This document shows, piece by piece, positions 61,101-64,000 of a stretch of 64,000 nucleotides of DNA (the first letter of the stretch is position 1; every line of letters begins with the position of its first letter). Origin of the DNA: Mimachlamys varia (taxonomy: Eukaryota > Mollusca > Bivalvia > Pectinida > Pectinidae). Under the pieces are notes generated by a model that did not search any database, was not told the DNA's origin, and worked only from the letters and a program-made list of their open reading frames with translations. Made by a program: the position numbers and the translations under genes. The stretch spans positions 48,673,058-48,737,057 of the forward strand of contig OX392532.1 of assembly GCA_947623455.1 (NCBI GenBank), read 5' to 3'.

Positions 61101-64000
61101 AAAGTTCGAAACATCGAGGTTTGACTGTATTACATTATTTTCCAATACTCCTTAACAATGTCAAACGATGTTGAGTATGACTCCAACAAATATTTACCTA
61201 TTTCCCACTTCGGTGTTCTGCTTGAGGCTTTCGGCAGTATACTTCGATGAAGTAGGACTTTATATCGGCGAAAATTCCGGACTATCGCGCGAAGACTTAC
61301 ACGAACATACGGCTGCTTCCCACACACGGACTGACCACATACATTCCTACAACATACAATTGGAGCTGTCGTTAAATGACATAAGCTGTTATAAGGATAT
61401 GAAAACAAGCAAACCAAACACTTTTCTTATTGTCCCAAGACACCAATGATGCATAAATTGATCTCTGTTACTTAACTAACTGAAGTTAGTGATTGATACG
61501 TCTGACATATATATGTACAAATATCTTTGTGTCATCTTTTACAACCCATGTATAACACTGTTATCTACTAGTTATCCATAACTGTGGTAAATGCTGGGTA
61601 AGTCTCACACAGATATCTACTTATCTCTATGTCTCGTAACATTCGTTCTTATCTGTAACTATGGTTAGTACTGGGAATGACCCAAACAGGTATTTACAAA
61701 ACGTCTTGTTTCTCAACAAACATCTCGCATGCGACACTGTTTTACCGTTCTTATCTACAGCTGTAGTTAGTGCTGGGTACTAATCATGAAAGCATTTGCA
61801 ATTTTAAAAAAAATATCATAAAATAAATGTCCTAATTAATAACATATTACATTATTTTCCAATACTCCTTAACAATGTCAAACGATGTTGAGTATGACTC
61901 CAACAAATATTTACCTATTTCCCACTTCGGTGTTCTGCTTGAGGCTTTCGGCAGTATACTTCGATGAAGTAGGACTTTATATCTGCGAAAATTCCGGACT
62001 ATCGCGCGAAGACTTACACGAACATACCGCTGCTTCCCACACACGGACTGACCACATACATTCCTACAACATACAATGGGAGCTGTCGTTAAATGACATA
62101 AGCTGTTATAAGGATATGAAAACAAGCAAACCAAACACTTTTCTTATTGTCCCAAGACACCAATGATGCATAAATTGATCTCTGTTACTTAACTAACTGA
62201 AGTTAGTGATTGATACGTCTGACATATATATGTACAAATATCTTTGTTTCATCTTTTACAACCCATGTATAACACTGTTATCTACTAGTTATCCATAACT
62301 GTGGTAAATGCTGGGTAAGTCTCACACAGATATCTACTTATCTCTATGTCTCGTAACATTCGTTCTTATCTGTAACTATGGTTAGTACTGGGAATGACCC
62401 AAACAGGTATTTACAAAACGTCTTGTTTCTCAACAAACATCTCGCATGCGACACTGTTTTCCCGTTCTTATCTACAGCTGTAGTTAGTGCTGGGTACTAA
62501 TCATGAAAGCATTTGTAATTTAAAAAAAAGTATCATAAAATAAATGTCCTAATTAATAACATATTACATTATTTTCCAATACTCCTTAACAATGTCAAAC
62601 GATGTTGAGTATGACTCCAACAAATATTTACCTATTTCCCACTTCGGTGTTCTGCTTGAGGCTTTCGGCAGTATACTTCGATGAAGTAGGACTTTATATC
62701 GGCGAAAATTCCGGACTATCGCGCGAAGACTTACACGAACATACGGCTGCTTCCCACACACGGACTGACCACATACATTCCTACAACATACAATGGAAGC
62801 TGTCGTTAAATGACATAAGCTGTTATAAGGATATGAAAACAAGCAAACCAAACACTTTTCTTATTGTCCCAAGACACCAATGATGCATAAATTGATCTCT
62901 GTTACTTAACTAACTGAAGTTAGTGATTGATACGTCTGACATAAATATGTACAAATATCTTTGTGTCATCTTTTACAACCCATGTATAACACTGTTATCT
63001 ACTAGTTATCCATAACTGTGGTAAATGCTGGGTAAGTCTCACACAGATATCTACTTATCTCTATGTCTCGTAACATTCGTTCTTATCTGTAACTATGGTT
63101 AGTACTGGGAATGACCCAAACAGGTATTTACAAAACGTCTTGTTTCTCAACAAACATCTCGCAGTCGACACTGTTTTCCCGTTCTTATCTACAGCTGTAG
63201 TTAGTGCTGGGTACTAATCATGAAAGCATTTGCAATTTAAAAAAAAGTATCATAAAATAAATGTCCTAATTAATAACATATTACATTATTTTCCAATACT
63301 CCTTAACAATGTCAAACGATGTTGAGTATGACTCCAACAAATATTTACCTATTTCCCACTTCGGTGTTCTGCTTGAGGCTTTCGGCAGTATACTTCGATG
63401 AAGTAGGACTTTATATCGGCGAAAATTCCGGACTATCGCGCGAAGACTTACACGAACATACCGCTGCTTCCCACACATGCACTGACCACATACATTCCCA
63501 CAACATACGATGTGAGTTGTCATTAAATGACCTAAGCTGTTCAAAGGATATGCAAAACAAGAAAAGCAAACACTTTTCCTTTTGTCCCAAAACACCAATG
63601 ATGCATAAAACTGATCTCTGTTGCTTAACTAACTGAAGTTAGTGATGGATACGTCTGACATAGATATGTACAAATATCTTTGTGTCATATTTTACAGTCC
63701 ATGTATAACACTGTTATCTACTAGTTATCCACAACTTTGGTAAATGCTGTGTAAGTCTGACACAGATATCTACTTATCTCTATGTCTCGTAACATTCGTT
63801 CTTATCTGTTGGTTAGTACTGGGAATGACCCAAACAGATATTTACAAAACCTCTTGTTTCTCAACAAACATCTCGAATGCAACACTGTTTTCCCATACTT
63901 GTCTACAGCTGTAGTTAGTGTTGGTTACGTATCACGAAAACTTTCGTAAATTTAAAAAAAAATATATCATTTAAATAAATGTCCTAATTAATAACAGATT
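55166..64000. repeat. Tandem array 2: units of about 717 bp, running off the window
   Basis: The marker TACAGCTGTAGTTAGTG lies near 55531, 56238, 56958, 57673, 58386, 59114, 59834, 61756, 62473, 63190 and 63904. Steps are 707-728 bases except one of 1,922, explained by a 1,203-bp insertion plus a 2-bp target duplication. Each unit has about 330 bp of unique-looking sequence and four degenerate monomers of about 77-102 bp sharing GTGGTTAGTGCTGGG-like words with array 1. The last four units are the most alike. Overlapping 93- to 105-codon frames on both strands recur because the units recur; I see no known domain. Confidence 0.9.
59925..61127. mobile_element. pogo/Tigger-like MITE, younger copy, 1,203 bp
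   Basis: Ends CAGTCAAACCTCGAT and ATCGAGGTTTGACTG are a perfect 15-bp inverted repeat. TA lies on each side (59923-59924, 61128-61129). Neighbouring array units read AATAACATATTACATT at the same point with a single TA, which is the empty site. It is rich in TCGA words and has no transposase frame. Homologous to the older copy at 2825-5690. Confidence 0.92.

Overview
This is a non-coding-rich piece of an animal nuclear genome, most likely from a bivalve mollusc. The signs are a C2H2 zinc-finger exon with a consensus 3' splice site, splice-like signals elsewhere, many short TA- or TTAA-flanked transposons, tRNA-derived SINEs of a type I associate with molluscs, and the 'AGCTCACCTGGTCCGAAGGACC' class of repeat that I recall from bivalve genomes. 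The phylum call rests on recall of repeat families, not on a search. There is no prokaryotic gene organisation, and nearly all short open frames are chance frames or lie inside repeats.

Layout. 1-15.1 kb: AT-rich intergenic or intronic DNA with decayed LINE and SINE pieces, several MITEs, a three-level nest of transposons (2825-5690) and a large composite minisatellite element (10102-12471). 15.15-17.5 kb: the only convincing intact gene part, one exon coding for a 19-module C2H2 zinc-finger protein, with a likely 3' UTR. 17.5-20 kb: a 13-bp minisatellite, a TA-flanked MITE and a dispersed repeat cluster. 20.07-32.91 kb: a satellite of about 347 copies of a 37-bp monomer, organised into higher-order repeats including a 5,116-bp tandem duplication. 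33-44 kb: intergenic DNA with a Mutator-like element that has a perfect 9-bp target duplication (38035-40383), two abutting TTAA elements that share one TTAA (40571-43248) and several foldbacks. 44.2-46.6 kb: a 14-unit minisatellite of about 159 bp, related to the one at 4 kb. 47.2-48.2 kb: a candidate 183-nt exon followed by a decayed zinc-finger array. 48.25-64 kb: two large arrays of related sequence. The first is a dimeric repeat of about 1.57 kb that has amplified a Ty3/Gypsy-like pol fragment. The second is an array with a period of about 717 bp that runs off the window and is interrupted by a pogo/Tigger-like MITE whose empty sites are visible in the neighbouring copies. A 1.4-kb sequence with LTR-like direct repeats separates the two arrays.

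No multi-gene pathway is encoded. The biology here is genome architecture: an intact zinc-finger exon and a dead zinc-finger locus on either side of a satellite block, with layered insertions that give a relative chronology. The most unusual items are the satellite hierarchy, the amplified arrays beside the dead zinc-finger locus, and the well-delimited but unclassified transposons.
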